A DNA stretch of 64,000 bases from Morinoia aosen. Lineage: Eukaryota; Arthropoda; Malacostraca; Amphipoda; Talitridae. Every line of letters begins with the position of its first letter. Within the stretch, counting starts at the first letter, position 1. The translations under genes were made by a program, and so were the position numbers. This document shows, piece after piece, positions 35,201 through 41,430 of this stretch. Under the pieces are notes generated by a model. The model saw only the letters and a program-made list of their open reading frames with translations. It had not been told where the DNA came from and did no database searches. The stretch is taken from contig CM059558.1 of assembly GCA_030386875.1 (NCBI GenBank), positions 6,767,501 through 6,831,500 of the forward strand, written 5' to 3'.

Positions 35201-37266
35201 GTTTTTTAAATTGACCTTGAACTTTTATAAATTAAACTTGAGCTTTTTTCAATTAAACTTGAGCTTTTTAAATTAAACTTGAGCTTTTTAAAATTAAAGT
35301 TAAAAAGCTGTAGTAAATATTTACCCTTAAACTTAATAACTCTTCTATTTCCGTGTTTTTCTCTAAATTTTCTTTATTCATGGTAACATTTTTGGGTCAG
35401 TACGCTATGTTCACTCAGTAAGCATACCGATCGTACATTATTATAGTGATGATTGTAATAATGAGCAAACTAATTCCATTAGAAATTTATTTAACTTATT
35501 GAGTTTACCGACTGTAGGCAATAACCGTTGCCTGATGGCACTTACCAAGAAATCACTTCCCTGTCTCCCTACCCTGTGGACATCATTATCTAAGTAGGTT
35601 GTGTGTAAGCCCGTTCCACATTCTGTTTTTATTTCTATTTTTTTATGTTTCCACGGAATACATTGTACTACCTTCTTATATTTTTTGTGTGTAGTGTTTT
35701 GGGCTCGACTTAATTTCGCCATTGTTTTTTTAAGATCCTCATGATTGTTTTCTTCCTATTAGATGTACTTTCCAGGTTCACTTCAGTTTCGTTTACTGCT
35801 GATTCTAATTTCCAGCGCAGAAAAATGAAATGTTAAATTTCGCGTCTAATTTATGGTCTATGATTTTGAAGTGAGGCAACATGAGCTATTGTGGGCAGTA
35901 CTGCAATTCTTATGAAGATCTGCCATGCGTTGATTTTGTGGAATGTAACATTGGATATAGTAGTAGATGTCTAAACTGTACATGTGTCTATCACGTGCTT
36001 GAATGATGGCTCTAGTTAATTGAGGACCCTAGAATCATACGGTACCAAGCGCCGCTTATTAAAAACATCAGGAAACCGCTTCAACAAGGTTTGGTCAGTT
36101 TTAAACCCGTCTCTCAGAAACTAATAGAGCTATTTGACAATTTGCGACTGTCTTTCTGTACCTACGACTCGCTCTTCAGACAGAGGAAGCTTTTGCGATG
36201 ACTTTGGTATACATAACTCGTTTTTGCTATGAATGGCCGTTTCTATAGTATGATTTTAAGGGCTTCAACTCTACCAATATTATGATTCTAGTTTGGCAAA
36301 TTTCAGCCGCTAATTCATGATCAATTTTCACGTTCCAAGTATATTTCAGCATGCTATGATGGCTTCCACTTTGCGTCTCTCTTTTTCTCAACACCTTTTT
36401 TGATGTCTCATATCATTTACATGCCTCTCCATAGGAATTAGCGCTGTATTTATAGGAATTCACACTGCCAGGGGAAATTTGAAAGTTCGGAGCTGAGAAT
36501 TAGGTAGGGCTTCCTTTCGTTGAAATGAAGTTTTTTTAACTTTTTTCTCGGTTTACTGCTGCCCTTTTTTCAGCACCTCGGACTTTCTTCTTTAACTTTT
36601 CTCATGTTTCATAAACTTGCTTCCTAATTTGCTGCTTCTACGTGCTGGGGATTTTGTGTTGGATAATTCCTTGTGCATAGATTCGCCCTTCCTTTAACTT
36701 AATACTCAATGATGCGTTTATCCTTCCTTTCTTTGAAACACTCCTGTTGAGGTTAGGGAGGCCTAAACTAACTCATATTTTCTAAACTATTATTTGCAGG
36801 CCTATTTTGGCTGACGGATGACACGTTTGTAAGCTGCTCCGTGGACCAGCGTGTGGTGCTTTGGCTCATTCAAGGCGGTCTGCTCTCTGACAGCCCCATT
36901 TTACAGCCGACCAGAAGCTTTTTCAGTGCCGTGGCCGATATTCACGGTCTTCTTGTCTGGCCGATCTGTCCAACTGTTGCACCCAACCTCGACTCCTCTC
37001 AGAAATCCTCCGGACACGCTCGAGTGCTTCATGAGTCTTCAACTGCCTGTGACGCTCTTCTAGGAGGTGCTGAATCACTCGGTTCTGGGGATAAAGATTC
37101 ATCTTTGATCTCCAAGTCTCCGCAAATTAGCGTGGAGTTATGTTCAGCGTCGCCCTGTGCATTAGACGCCGATAAGCAAAAATCAGACGAAAGTTATGGT
37201 AGAATTATGGTGTTTGGAACTGGCTGTGAGACTTTCTGCATAACTAAGCCGCAAAATAAAATTTGA
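10748..37266 (+). CDS. WDR6: WDR6 homologue, tRNA 2'-O-methyltransferase cofactor (16 exons)
   Basis: Coding exons: 10748-10820, 11865-11978, 12728-12803, 17203-17965, 19695-21195, 22148-22270, 22631-22806, 23043-23197, 23794-23896, 24451-24654, 28313-29170, 29475-29569, 31458-31623, 33758-33853, 34004-34235, 36800-37266. All have GT/AG borders and the phases agree throughout, giving 1,733 residues. Seen: an N-terminus with NLLLVGQGQHVLVYS and SIHGFHC; VVFSVTWNPALHLLTTTSDD with RVWSVE; HEGASIWCIKS; VACGGGHRAWD; HQRLHDMGINALA; LLTGGDDDTVALS; SCSVDQRVVLW. These match, in order, the human WDR6 blocks (DVLVYS, IHGF, IFS...TASEDRSVRIW, CGGGHRSW, CGINSL, LLTGG, VDQRLTLW). Known for the family: WDR6 (yeast Trm734/Rtt10) binds FTSJ1 (Trm7) for 2'-O-methylation of tRNA position 34, in the cytoplasm. 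Odd: about 600 residues longer than human, from polar linkers between blades. No break in the frame was seen. Confidence 0.93.
11314..11534. mobile_element. piggyBac-like MITE, 221 bp (WDR6 intron 1)
   Basis: It is flanked by TTAA (11310-11313 and 11535-11538). Its 14-bp perfect terminal inverted repeats are CCCTTTAACGCCCA at the left and TGGGCGTTAAAGGG at the right. It has no coding capacity. Its ends differ from those of the other two piggyBac-like MITEs in the window. Confidence 0.85.
11865..11978 (+). CDS. WDR6: WDR6 exon 2 (residues 25-62)
   Basis: The acceptor is TCCACAG/GACAAG and the donor CAAGAAG/GTGCAG. The product QGQHVLVYSSEEDTLLTK continues to SIHGFHCSVIQE, which matches WDR6 'GPDVLVYS...YLIHGFRV'. 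It enters in phase 1 and leaves in phase 1. Confidence 0.88.
12028..12364 (+). mobile_element. TAATC-tailed retroposon, copy 1
   Basis: It starts GTATCTATGGGAATTAGCGC and ends in TAATCTTAATCTT. A 15-bp target-site duplication (AAATGTGTTTTGTAA, one mismatch) lies at 12013-12027 and 12365-12379. It is cut at the 5' end by about 24 bp compared with copy 2. The duplication and variable 5' end point to target-primed reverse transcription. No A/B box was found. Confidence 0.85.
12380..12727. other. Intron 2 remainder, no feature
   Basis: AT-rich intron sequence. Nothing was recognised. Confidence 0.5.
12728..12803 (+). CDS. WDR6: WDR6 exon 3 (residues 63-88)
   Basis: The acceptor is TGTTTCCAG/GCGGAA and the donor ACAAAG/GTACTT. 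The product is GGSDHLVLVWGQRSFAVL followed by IVSSCGQR. It corresponds to the 'MVAVFGSKGLRVVKIS' strand pair of WDR6. It leaves in phase 2. Confidence 0.85.
13215..14335 (-). pseudogene. Non-LTR retrotransposon (LINE) remnant, C-terminal RT part
   Basis: Read on the minus strand, ATAGATCTTGAGAAAGC gives a FIDLEKA-like motif near 14170. GCATAATGC and TACATGGACGAAGTTG give a 'CIM...MYMDEVV' segment near 13945-13990. LLFADDTTLVAGSEE lies near 13820-13875, which is the catalytic YADD-type box as FADD. Near 13290-13340 the C-terminal tag VLKCFGHME appears. These are motifs of arthropod LINEs of the 'RQGC...YMDGVV...FADDTALVA' type. The reading frame is broken by several stops and shifts, and the 5' part is missing. 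The element sits antisense in WDR6 intron 3. Confidence 0.75.
14336..16463. other. WDR6 intron 3 interior, no recognisable feature
   Basis: AT-rich, with only short ORFs. I saw no conserved protein motif, no RNA gene and no copy of the repeats found elsewhere. Confidence 0.5.
16477..16838 (+). mobile_element. TAATC-tailed retroposon, copy 2 (reference copy)
   Basis: This is the fullest copy, 362 bp, starting CCCCTCAGGAGGATACAATT and ending TAATCTAATCT. It has a perfect 13-bp target-site duplication, AATGATCTTGTGT, at 16464-16476 and 16839-16851. It shows landmarks shared by the family: GGAATTAGCGCTCCCA, TTCGGTTCACTGCTGTCCTG, TTTTTCAGCACCT, ATAGATTCCACG, TACTAAATGGTGCC and AGGGAGGCTTAAACTAAC. 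No ORF and no tRNA, 5S or 7SL promoter was recognised. Confidence 0.9.
17203..17965 (+). CDS. WDR6: WDR6 exon 4 (residues 88-342)
   Basis: The acceptor is ATTTTGCAG/TGAAGT and the donor CACAAG/GTAAAT. It contains DWIVAGRWL (compare WIWDARWL), HSAALIYSVHP, QCTDKCVLFSGCIITD (compare PCTDRCTLSSACLIGD) and VCVGGTVMGGLIIWG (compare VAGAVSNQLLVW). A polar linker with few predicted strands, CGEDTKNASSKDDCEKEQ, sits just before the last block. Confidence 0.92.
18611..18921 (+). mobile_element. TAATC-tailed retroposon, copy 3
   Basis: It starts TCCTCAAGGTGATTCAACTG and ends in AATTTAAT. The flanks share TCTGAACACC (18597-18606 and 18922-18931), a probable target-site duplication. It is diverged from copy 2 and has internal gaps. 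Confidence 0.8.
19695..21195 (+). CDS. WDR6: WDR6 exon 5 (residues 343-842), largest exon
   Basis: The acceptor is CTTGCAG/GGTGTT and the donor TATCAT/GTGAGT. Three or more WD blades are visible: GVVFSVTWNPALHLL...RVWSVE, GGHALVVGVGEDSRVCVWD, and SSVVLITGGGDGAVKRWSL. Later come CVLTLDNGQVWLWKLPQ and SSPAVAVCGLHGDVFVWPD. The blades are separated by long Ser/Lys/Glu-rich linkers, roughly residues 374-445, 560-690 and 725-795. These account for much of the extra length compared with human WDR6. Confidence 0.93.
21405..21703 (+). mobile_element. TAATC-tailed retroposon, copy 4 (5'-truncated)
   Basis: It begins near GGTAGGTTTTCTTTTTG and contains CAGCACCTCTGATATTCTTC, TACTAAAT and GTTAGGGACACCGAAACTAA. 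It lacks the CCCTCAGGGG head. Confidence 0.75.
22148..22270 (+). CDS. WDR6: WDR6 exon 6 (residues 843-883)
   Basis: The acceptor is CATTCAG/ACAGTG and the donor GTACAG/GTGAGC. The product contains SKIVSCFWVSSSQLLLSVG and GDLLLYSLRT, one blade. Phase 1 in, phase 1 out. Confidence 0.9.
22631..22806 (+). CDS. WDR6: WDR6 exon 7 (residues 884-942)
   Basis: The acceptor is GTTTCCAG/ACATGC and the donor AAGCAA/GTGAGG. The product is ARFELPPSRQRWCTGAVLL, then TAALLVGDRSGNIHLFTK. The GDRSGNIHLF strand is the WDR6 'GDRRGSVLLF'-type blade edge. Confidence 0.9.
23043..23197 (+). CDS. WDR6: WDR6 exon 8 (residues 943-993)
   Basis: The acceptor is ACTTGCAG/GATGTT and the donor CACGGG/GTGAGA. The product is VRGVHGSGGVTSVRAL followed by AVSAGRDGWVRRWRC. 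It matches the WDR6 'LHGKQGVTSV...TTGRDGAYYQL' segment. It is GC-rich compared with the neighbouring introns. Confidence 0.92.
23794..23896 (+). CDS. WDR6: WDR6 exon 9 (residues 994-1028)
   Basis: The acceptor is TTTTGCAG/GATAGA and the donor AGGGAG/GTGAGC. The product is IELRAVSGTRHCGGSWVAD, then WRRDWLVLAFRE. It fits WDR6 'PVLRQKSCRGMNWLAGL...VILGFHA'. Confidence 0.9.
24451..24654 (+). CDS. WDR6: WDR6 exon 10 (residues 1029-1096)
   Basis: The acceptor is TCTTCCAG/GTCCAT and the donor CTTCTG/GTGAGC. The product is VHLGVWSAMHRAEVAQVACG, then GGHRAWDV and LLTVVYLKEG. The CGGGHRAW core is the most recognisable WDR6 signature in the gene. Confidence 0.93.
25005..25190 (+). mobile_element. TAATC-tailed retroposon, copy 5 (5'-truncated, diverged)
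   Basis: The 3' half is recognisable: CTGTTTCTATGCGCTG, GTTGGAACACACCTTG, ATAGATTCCACA, CCATATAAAATGGGC and AAGTCTTAAACTAGC. Confidence 0.65.
25450..27230 (+). pseudogene. Non-LTR retrotransposon (LINE) remnant, sense orientation
   Basis: LTISHGVPQGSVLGPLFFLI is readable near 25525-25590, followed by an ADD box (FILSADDSMLSA) near 25625-25665. These are RT motifs of a non-LTR element. Near 26690-26770 comes ISTKLSKSVGILHKIK, and near 26930-27000 FLDLYKLSICNFMYK, which are typical C-terminal RT pieces. The frame has several stops. About 600 bp (26045-26640) between the two parts matches no RT segment and may be an insertion. It lies in WDR6 intron 10. Confidence 0.75.
27645..27890 (+). mobile_element. 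TAATC-tailed retroposon, copy 6 (variant, 5'-truncated)
   Basis: It contains TTCTTTCAGTTTTCATGGC, CTCAACTTGCTGTTTCAATG, TGTGTGGAGCTC and GAAGCTCAAACTAATTAAT. It resembles copy 12 more than copy 2, so there is a second subfamily. Confidence 0.6.
27891..28312. other. End of WDR6 intron 10, no feature
   Basis: AT-rich. Nothing was recognised before the exon 11 acceptor. Confidence 0.5.
28313..29170 (+). CDS. WDR6: WDR6 exon 11 (residues 1097-1382)
   Basis: The acceptor is TGTTTCAG/ACAGGC and the donor GTGCAG/GTTATT. The product contains SMVALAGEDNSVHLQLV and VVSHISAVRCMGV (compare 'ELEGHVSSVRAL'), then a linker, SSVWFVTGGGRAQLKVW, and a second acidic linker of about 110 residues. An in-frame upstream acceptor (TTCCAGTTCAG/GAG) cannot be excluded. 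Confidence 0.9.
29475..29569 (+). CDS. WDR6: WDR6 exon 12 (residues 1383-1413)
   Basis: The acceptor is TCTGTCAG/GTGGAG and the donor CTGAG/GTGGGT. The product contains EVRHMACSGMWLS and AIVAVASSDGSLR, matching the WDR6 'TRYMSL...ACSDGSVRLF' blade. It leaves in phase 2. Confidence 0.9.
29571..31457. other. WDR6 intron 12, no recognisable feature
   Basis: Unique-looking sequence with moderate AT content. No repeat of the families above and no motif-bearing ORF was seen. Confidence 0.45.
31458..31623 (+). CDS. WDR6: WDR6 exon 13 (residues 1414-1469)
   Basis: The acceptor is GATGCAG/GGTGTT and the donor CTCAAG/GTCAGG, a weaker +3 C. The product is VLRLCGADTVPTLEEVCMLE, then CLLALDLCLVGEKCAL and HLLCCFLK. 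The phase joins exactly to exons 12 and 14. Confidence 0.85.
31624..33757. other. WDR6 intron 13, simple repeats only
   Basis: Apart from the (TA)n tract and a G run at about 32639-32660 (two G blocks separated by TGA), nothing was recognised in this 2.1-kb intron. Confidence 0.45.
32196..32231. repeat. (TA)18 microsatellite
   Basis: A pure AT dinucleotide run of about 36 bp lies in WDR6 intron 13. Confidence 0.95.
33758..33853 (+). CDS. WDR6: WDR6 exon 14 (residues 1470-1501)
   Basis: The acceptor is GACCAG/GACGTC and the donor TTGGCT/GTACGT. The product ends LACHQRLHDMGINALA, matching WDR6 '...HQCGINSLHTLP'. Exactly 32 codons. Confidence 0.88.
34004..34235 (+). CDS. WDR6: WDR6 exon 15 (residues 1502-1578)
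   Basis: The acceptor is CCTTTTCAG/ACGCGT and the donor GTCACAG/GTGCGT. It contains DFLLTGGDDDTVALSRVTV and AVGHCSQVTG. It matches the WDR6 'LASGSEDGSLHVF...AHAAQVTG' blade. Confidence 0.92.
34716..34905 (+). mobile_element. TAATC-tailed retroposon, copy 7 (3' part missing)
   Basis: It has the complete head CCCTTTAGGGTGATACAATT, then GGAATTAGCTCTCCCAGGGG, but breaks off after CATGAACTTCTTTCTGAA. A perfect 15-bp hairpin follows immediately. Confidence 0.75.
34922..34954. repeat. Perfect 15-bp hairpin, 3-nt loop
   Basis: CAAGTTTTACCTATG, loop GTT, then the exact reverse complement. It abuts the broken 3' end of retroposon copy 7, so it may be a repair or palindrome product at the break. Confidence 0.85.
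35128..35305 (+). repeat. Short tandem repeat, unit about 22 bp, about 8 units
   Basis: The unit AAATTAAACTTGAGCTTTTT varies at a few positions (ATCTTTTTT, ACCTTGAAC). The last three units are nearly identical, so the array is most homogeneous at its right end. It lies in WDR6 intron 15. Confidence 0.85.
35306..36432. other. WDR6 intron 15 interior, no recognisable feature
   Basis: AT-rich, no coding motif, no shared repeat. Confidence 0.45.
36433..36784 (+). mobile_element. TAATC-tailed retroposon, copy 8
   Basis: It is close to full length with a scrambled head (GGAATTAGCGCTGTATTTAT). The TTCAGCACCTCGGACTTTC block and GTTAGGGAGGCCTAAACTAA are clear. It lies just upstream of the acceptor of WDR6 exon 16. 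Confidence 0.8.
36800..37266 (+). CDS. WDR6: WDR6 exon 16 (residues 1579-1733, stop)
   Basis: The acceptor is ATTTGCAG/GCCTAT and the stop TGA is at 37264-37266. It begins GLFWLTDDTFVSCSVDQRVV followed by LWLIQGG, the WDR6 'VDQRLTLW' strand. A linker of about 80 residues follows, and then the terminal strand GRIMVFGTGCETFCI. Confidence 0.92.
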
Positions 37267-37681
37267 CCCTATCGATACGCTGATTTCATTTTCTACTTTT
37301 CTTCAAAGAAAACTTATTCTGTTACTGACGTTCGCCCTTGATTATGAAGTGCTTAATTATACTATTTCCTATCAAATTGGCGAGGTCTGGGTCTAGGGTC
37401 TAGATTTGCGCAAGAATCTTTTTCTGTGTTCTCTCTGAAACATCGAATGTAACATCAAAAACTACAGCACAATTGAAGTTATTCATTTGACCATATTCTT
37501 GCTGTGTAGCACAGCTGTAGGAGCTTCGTACATATCAGAAGGGTATCGAGTTCGACTGAGGAAATATCTCAGCACTCGGATTTGGTGAGTAAATATCTGA
37601 GCTATTTTAAATTTGGGATCGTTCCTCGAGCAGGAGTACGAATGGTGGCGAGTTTGGAGATGTTATTGCTCCATAATTAAA
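37255..37681 (+). terminator. Candidate WDR6 poly(A) signals
   Basis: AATAAA at 37255-37260 overlaps the last codons, so it would leave almost no 3' UTR. ATTAAA at 37676-37681 would give a 3' UTR of about 0.4 kb and is more likely. A further AATAAA lies near 38179, just before a retroposon. The choice is not decided by sequence alone. Confidence 0.3.
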
Positions 37682-38186
37682 GGAAAAAGTTGGTTCTGGA
37701 GCTGAAAGACCTCTTATCGCCTTCGTGCCGTCATACAGCAATAGGTTTGCGGCTGTTCAAGGGGGTCTCAGTGCAGTGTGAGGACGTGAACTACGCACAC
37801 TATAGACTGCAAAAGCTTTGGAACCTATCTATTGTATTTTTTTTTTTTTTTGAGGATCTGAAAATCATATTTTAATTTGTGCTGACTTCCCAAACCGAAT
37901 TTTTACTCCCGTGCACTAGGAGCGTAAAATAACTTCCACTTTTCTGTTAATAATGCAATATGATTGCAGTTCACGATAGAAAGTTCTCAAGAAAATTTTG
38001 TAGATGTCATATCTTCAGAAATTTTCTCCCCGCAGGATGGGTAGGATAGGCAAAAGGTTCAGGTTAGTTAGGTTATACCCCTGAGAGGGATATGTCTATT
38101 ATATCTAAGAAAATAAGCATTCACATAGATAAAATGTGAAAACCTAAACTGAAAATTAAGTTGGCCTTCCTTTTCTTGAAATAAAG
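37267..38186. other. Region downstream of WDR6, probably 3' UTR then intergenic
   Basis: It contains the candidate poly(A) signals and a T tract at about 37840-37852. No gene was recognised. Confidence 0.4.
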
Positions 38187-38540
38187 CCCCTCAGGGGGAT
38201 ACAAGTATTGTATCTATGGGAATTAGCGCTCTCAGGGGGACTATGTGAGGGCCCAAGCTAAAGGTTAGGTAGGCTCTCTTTTTGTTAAAATAGAATGAGT
38301 TTTTGTTTTGTTACGAAACATTTTTTTTTTTCGGTTCACTGCTGTCCTGTTTTTTCATCACCTAATACTTTCTTCTTCAACTTTGATCTTGTTTCATGGA
38401 CTTCTTTCTCATCTTACTGTTTCTATGCCCTTTCTGCATAGATTCCGCGTCCCTTAACTCCATACTAAATGGTGCCTTCTTCCTTCCTCTCTTTGGATCT
38501 CATTTGTTGAGGATAGGGAGGCTTAAACTAACAATCTAAT
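38187..38540 (+). mobile_element. TAATC-tailed retroposon, copy 9
   Basis: It is full length, from CCCCTCAGGGGGATACAAGT to CTTAAACTAACAATCTAAT. It lies downstream of WDR6 and abuts copy 10. It is among the least diverged copies. Confidence 0.88.
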
Positions 38541-38550
38541 TTAATAAAAT

Positions 38551-39728
38551 CCCTCAGGGGGATACAACTATTGTATCTATGGAAATTAGTACTCACCGGG
38601 GGAAAATGTGCGAGGCCTCGAGCGGAGTTAGGTTGCCTTCTTTTTGTGGTAATAAAAATGTTAATTGTTATGTTAAGGACCACCTATTTTTCGGTCCACT
38701 GCTGTCCTGTTTTTCAGCACCGACTATTGTCTCCAACTTCAATCATGTCCAAACTTTTTTCTCAACTTACTGCTTCTATGCACCTTCCGCATAGGTTCCG
38801 CGTACCCTTATCTCTATACTGAATGGTGCCTTTCTCTCTTGGGGACGCTTTTTTTTAGCTTTAGGGAGACTTATGGAGGGCATTCCCCTTACGGAACTTT
38901 TTTTTATTATTGAACTTAGAGCAATTAAATTTGGTGTATTGATAGGAAATGTAATTTGTAATCATTCGTCATTTCTGAGAAAAGCTATTTACTTGAAAGA
39001 AAACGAGATATTCGAAGAAAATGAAGTTTTAGGGGAGGGGGTTCTAAATGCACTTCCTACAGTTTTCAAGCTAGAGTATACTGATATACTGATGGTATCA
39101 TTAGATACGGAATATTGTGTAGATTATGGGATGTAAACAGGAAATATTTAAAGTTATAATTGAAATTTTGATAATTTTTTGAGGGGCCATTATTTTTGGG
39201 CGAAAATTTTTATTTGTGACGTTACAACTTTCGATCGTGACAAATTTAGAAGTTACCCTTTACATCCCATAATCCACACGCTTTTTTGCATCCAATGATA
39301 CCAAAACCATCACTGTAGCTTGAAAACTGTAGGAGGAGATGCATTTTGAAACCCCACATACCGGTCCTCCTAATAATAGGCAAAATAGGTAAACATGACC
39401 CATCTCAATTTTTCTTCGTTATTATTTGTGGGGTCAGCTAGGACCCTTGAAATCATTATACAGTGATAAATAGACATAAAAAAAGACATAGCAACGTCGA
39501 GCCGTGAAGAAAGAGCCAAGGGGGAGGTGTAACATGATGAAATACCATTTCCCCCTCCCCTCCCCCATTCTTCAAACCCCCGTAGCGGGCGAACGAATGA
39601 ACGTACAAACTTAATTTTCTCACAGGATGTACCTGACCTCTTTCACCTCCGATAGCCGCTAAAATCTATTTCCCCCCCACATTTCCCACTTTCAGGGGGA
39701 ATGCTCACCTTTAACTAATATCTAATCT
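38551..39728 (+). mobile_element. TAATC-tailed retroposon, copy 10 (interrupted)
   Basis: It runs from CCCTCAGGGGGATACAACTA to the tail TTAACTAATATCTAATCT. It is split at its 3' end by the Harbinger-like element 38874-39710. Together with copy 9 it forms a head-to-tail pair. Confidence 0.85.
38874..39710. mobile_element. Harbinger-like foldback MITE in retroposon copy 10
   Basis: TTA occurs on both sides (38871-38873, 39711-39713). The ends TGGAGGGCATTCCCC and, on the complement strand, AGGTGAGCATTCCCC match at 12 of 15 positions. A 3-bp TTA duplication fits PIF/Harbinger. The inside holds a second inverted pair of about 95 bp (39040-39135 with 39250-39345; both contain ACAGTTTTCAAGCT and ATTATGGGATGTAAA, one arm inverted). 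No transposase is present. Confidence 0.75.
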
Positions 39729-39731
39729 AGA

Positions 39732-39917
39732 AACAAAATGTTTTTTTTTTCGACCTATCTGTTCTCGGTGCTTAGCTGTCTTGCTTTTCAGCACATAATG
39801 CTTTCTTCCTCAAATTTTCTTTCAACTCGATACTAAATGGTGCTTTTGTCCTTCCACTCTTTGGATAACCTTTGTTGTGGTTAGGGATGCTTTAACTAAC
39901 GTATAACCTAATCTAAT
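39732..39917 (+). mobile_element. TAATC-tailed retroposon, copy 11 (5'-truncated)
   Basis: It contains CTGTCTTGCTTTTCAGCAC, GATACTAAATGGTGC and GTTAGGGATGCTTTAACTAA, and ends CCTAATCTAAT. It lies directly behind copy 10. Confidence 0.75.
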
Positions 39918-39924
39918 GGTCGGG

Positions 39925-40240
39925 TTTGCCAATTCTATGTCATGAGCACTGGCGCCCCCCGGAGAGTTACTGTGAGGTTACCATAGCTATAGATAGGCTT
40001 GCAGGACTTCTGTGTGTCGTGCCCAATTTGCTTCTTTCAGTTTTCATGCCTTTTTCGCCACGTCTCTTCATAATCTTGTATTTGGCTTCCGTTCTAATTG
40101 GCTGGTTTTATGCTCAGGGTATCCTTTGTGGGAACACACTTTGTACATGAATTTCTCGATTTATACAATCCATACTAAAAGTTCTCCTTTCTCTTGAATT
40201 CGTTTTCCGATGTTTTGAACTAACTAATAAATCCTAAGTT
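39925..40240 (+). mobile_element. TAATC-tailed retroposon, copy 12 (variant)
   Basis: This is the same subfamily as copy 6: TTCTTTCAGTTTTCATGCC, GGGAACACACTTTGTACATG and TTGAACTAACTAATAAATCC. It is the last copy seen in the window. Confidence 0.65.
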
Positions 40241-40439
40241 AACGAAAAAATCGCGCACTGCATTTTGACCTTCTCTAAATATATAACATTTTATTTCTGA
40301 GTTCATTTGTTCTAGTATGTAATACTGTACATGAAAACGTTCTAGATCTTTCCATCTAGTAGAAAAGACCTGTTTTGAGGGAGGATGGAATTTTGAATGG
40401 CCATTCGCATCGAAAAAATAGAGACTCATGGGAAGGACT

Positions 40440-41430
40440 AATCAGCATTCGATAACAGACGCGTCTTTGGTTTCGTCGAAGTGTAAAATCAACTCGAAGC
40501 ATCTGTACTGTAACCGTTATAAACATCATAACGATACAGAGACCAAAAGTACGCTGGAAACCAGCTGCTGAGCCGGTAAATTTCGTGAACATTGTGGGAG
40601 GCCAAGCATTTCTGGTGTTAGAGCCAGACGCTCTTTGAAGAAATTAGTAAAAGAAAATTAGCGTTCATCAACGCAAATGATAACCATCGAGTTTTGCGAA
40701 GGTGTAGAAATAATTTGTCAAAGGTGTGTTCGGCGAGAGTTAGTGAATGGATTTAGGTAAATGCACATCCACCAGAAAGCTATTTGTGAGTGCTGTAAAT
40801 TGAAAAAAAGCCTTAATTGTAGGAGAACACAGAGATGAGGTAATTCGAGTATAATGATCATGTCATGTGATCCGATGAGTCCAGATTGATCCCTTTCCAG
40901 AACAATGGGCATTTAGGGTATTGCGACAGCCTCATGAAGGTTGGCGTAGATCCATTTTGCATCGTCTAAAAGTGTTCAGACAGCTGGAGGCAGTGTGATG
41001 CTTTGGGGCTGATTTTGCTGGGATAGGTACGTGTCTGAGACCTTAAGCAATAACAAAAGAAAACTCACGGGACTGTCAAGGAGTACTTTCTCACCACGTC
41101 CAACTCTCAGCAGAGTAATATTCTCCTGATGGCAGCGGGACCTTTCACAACAATGTTTGCATCCAAAGAGCTCAAAATGTTCAAGATTGTGTGGTGTAGT
41201 ACTAATGGAAAAATATTTGAGCACATTAACTGGCTACCCTAATCTCGTGATTGTAACCCTATTGAAAATTCATAGGAAAAGCTGGAGAAAAATTTACATG
41301 GCTTATCGCACCTTTCTTCAACATTGGCTGCTTTGGAGAGCATGTTACTTCAATTATGGTGAAAAATAGAGCTGCAGAAGATCAAAAATCTTATAGCATC
41401 GGTGACATGTACAAATAAAGCTTAAATTTT
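40440..41430 (+). pseudogene. Decayed Tc1-type transposon
   Basis: Readable pieces in order: an HTH segment GRPSISGVRARRSLKKL near 40590-40650; a DDE piece SDESRLIPFQNNG near 40870-40915; RQPHEGWRRSIL near 40928-40965; and GGSVMLWG near 40988-41011. The first Asp of the triad is kept within SDES. The frame carries many stops and shifts, so the gene is dead. Terminal repeats were not resolved. Confidence 0.75.
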
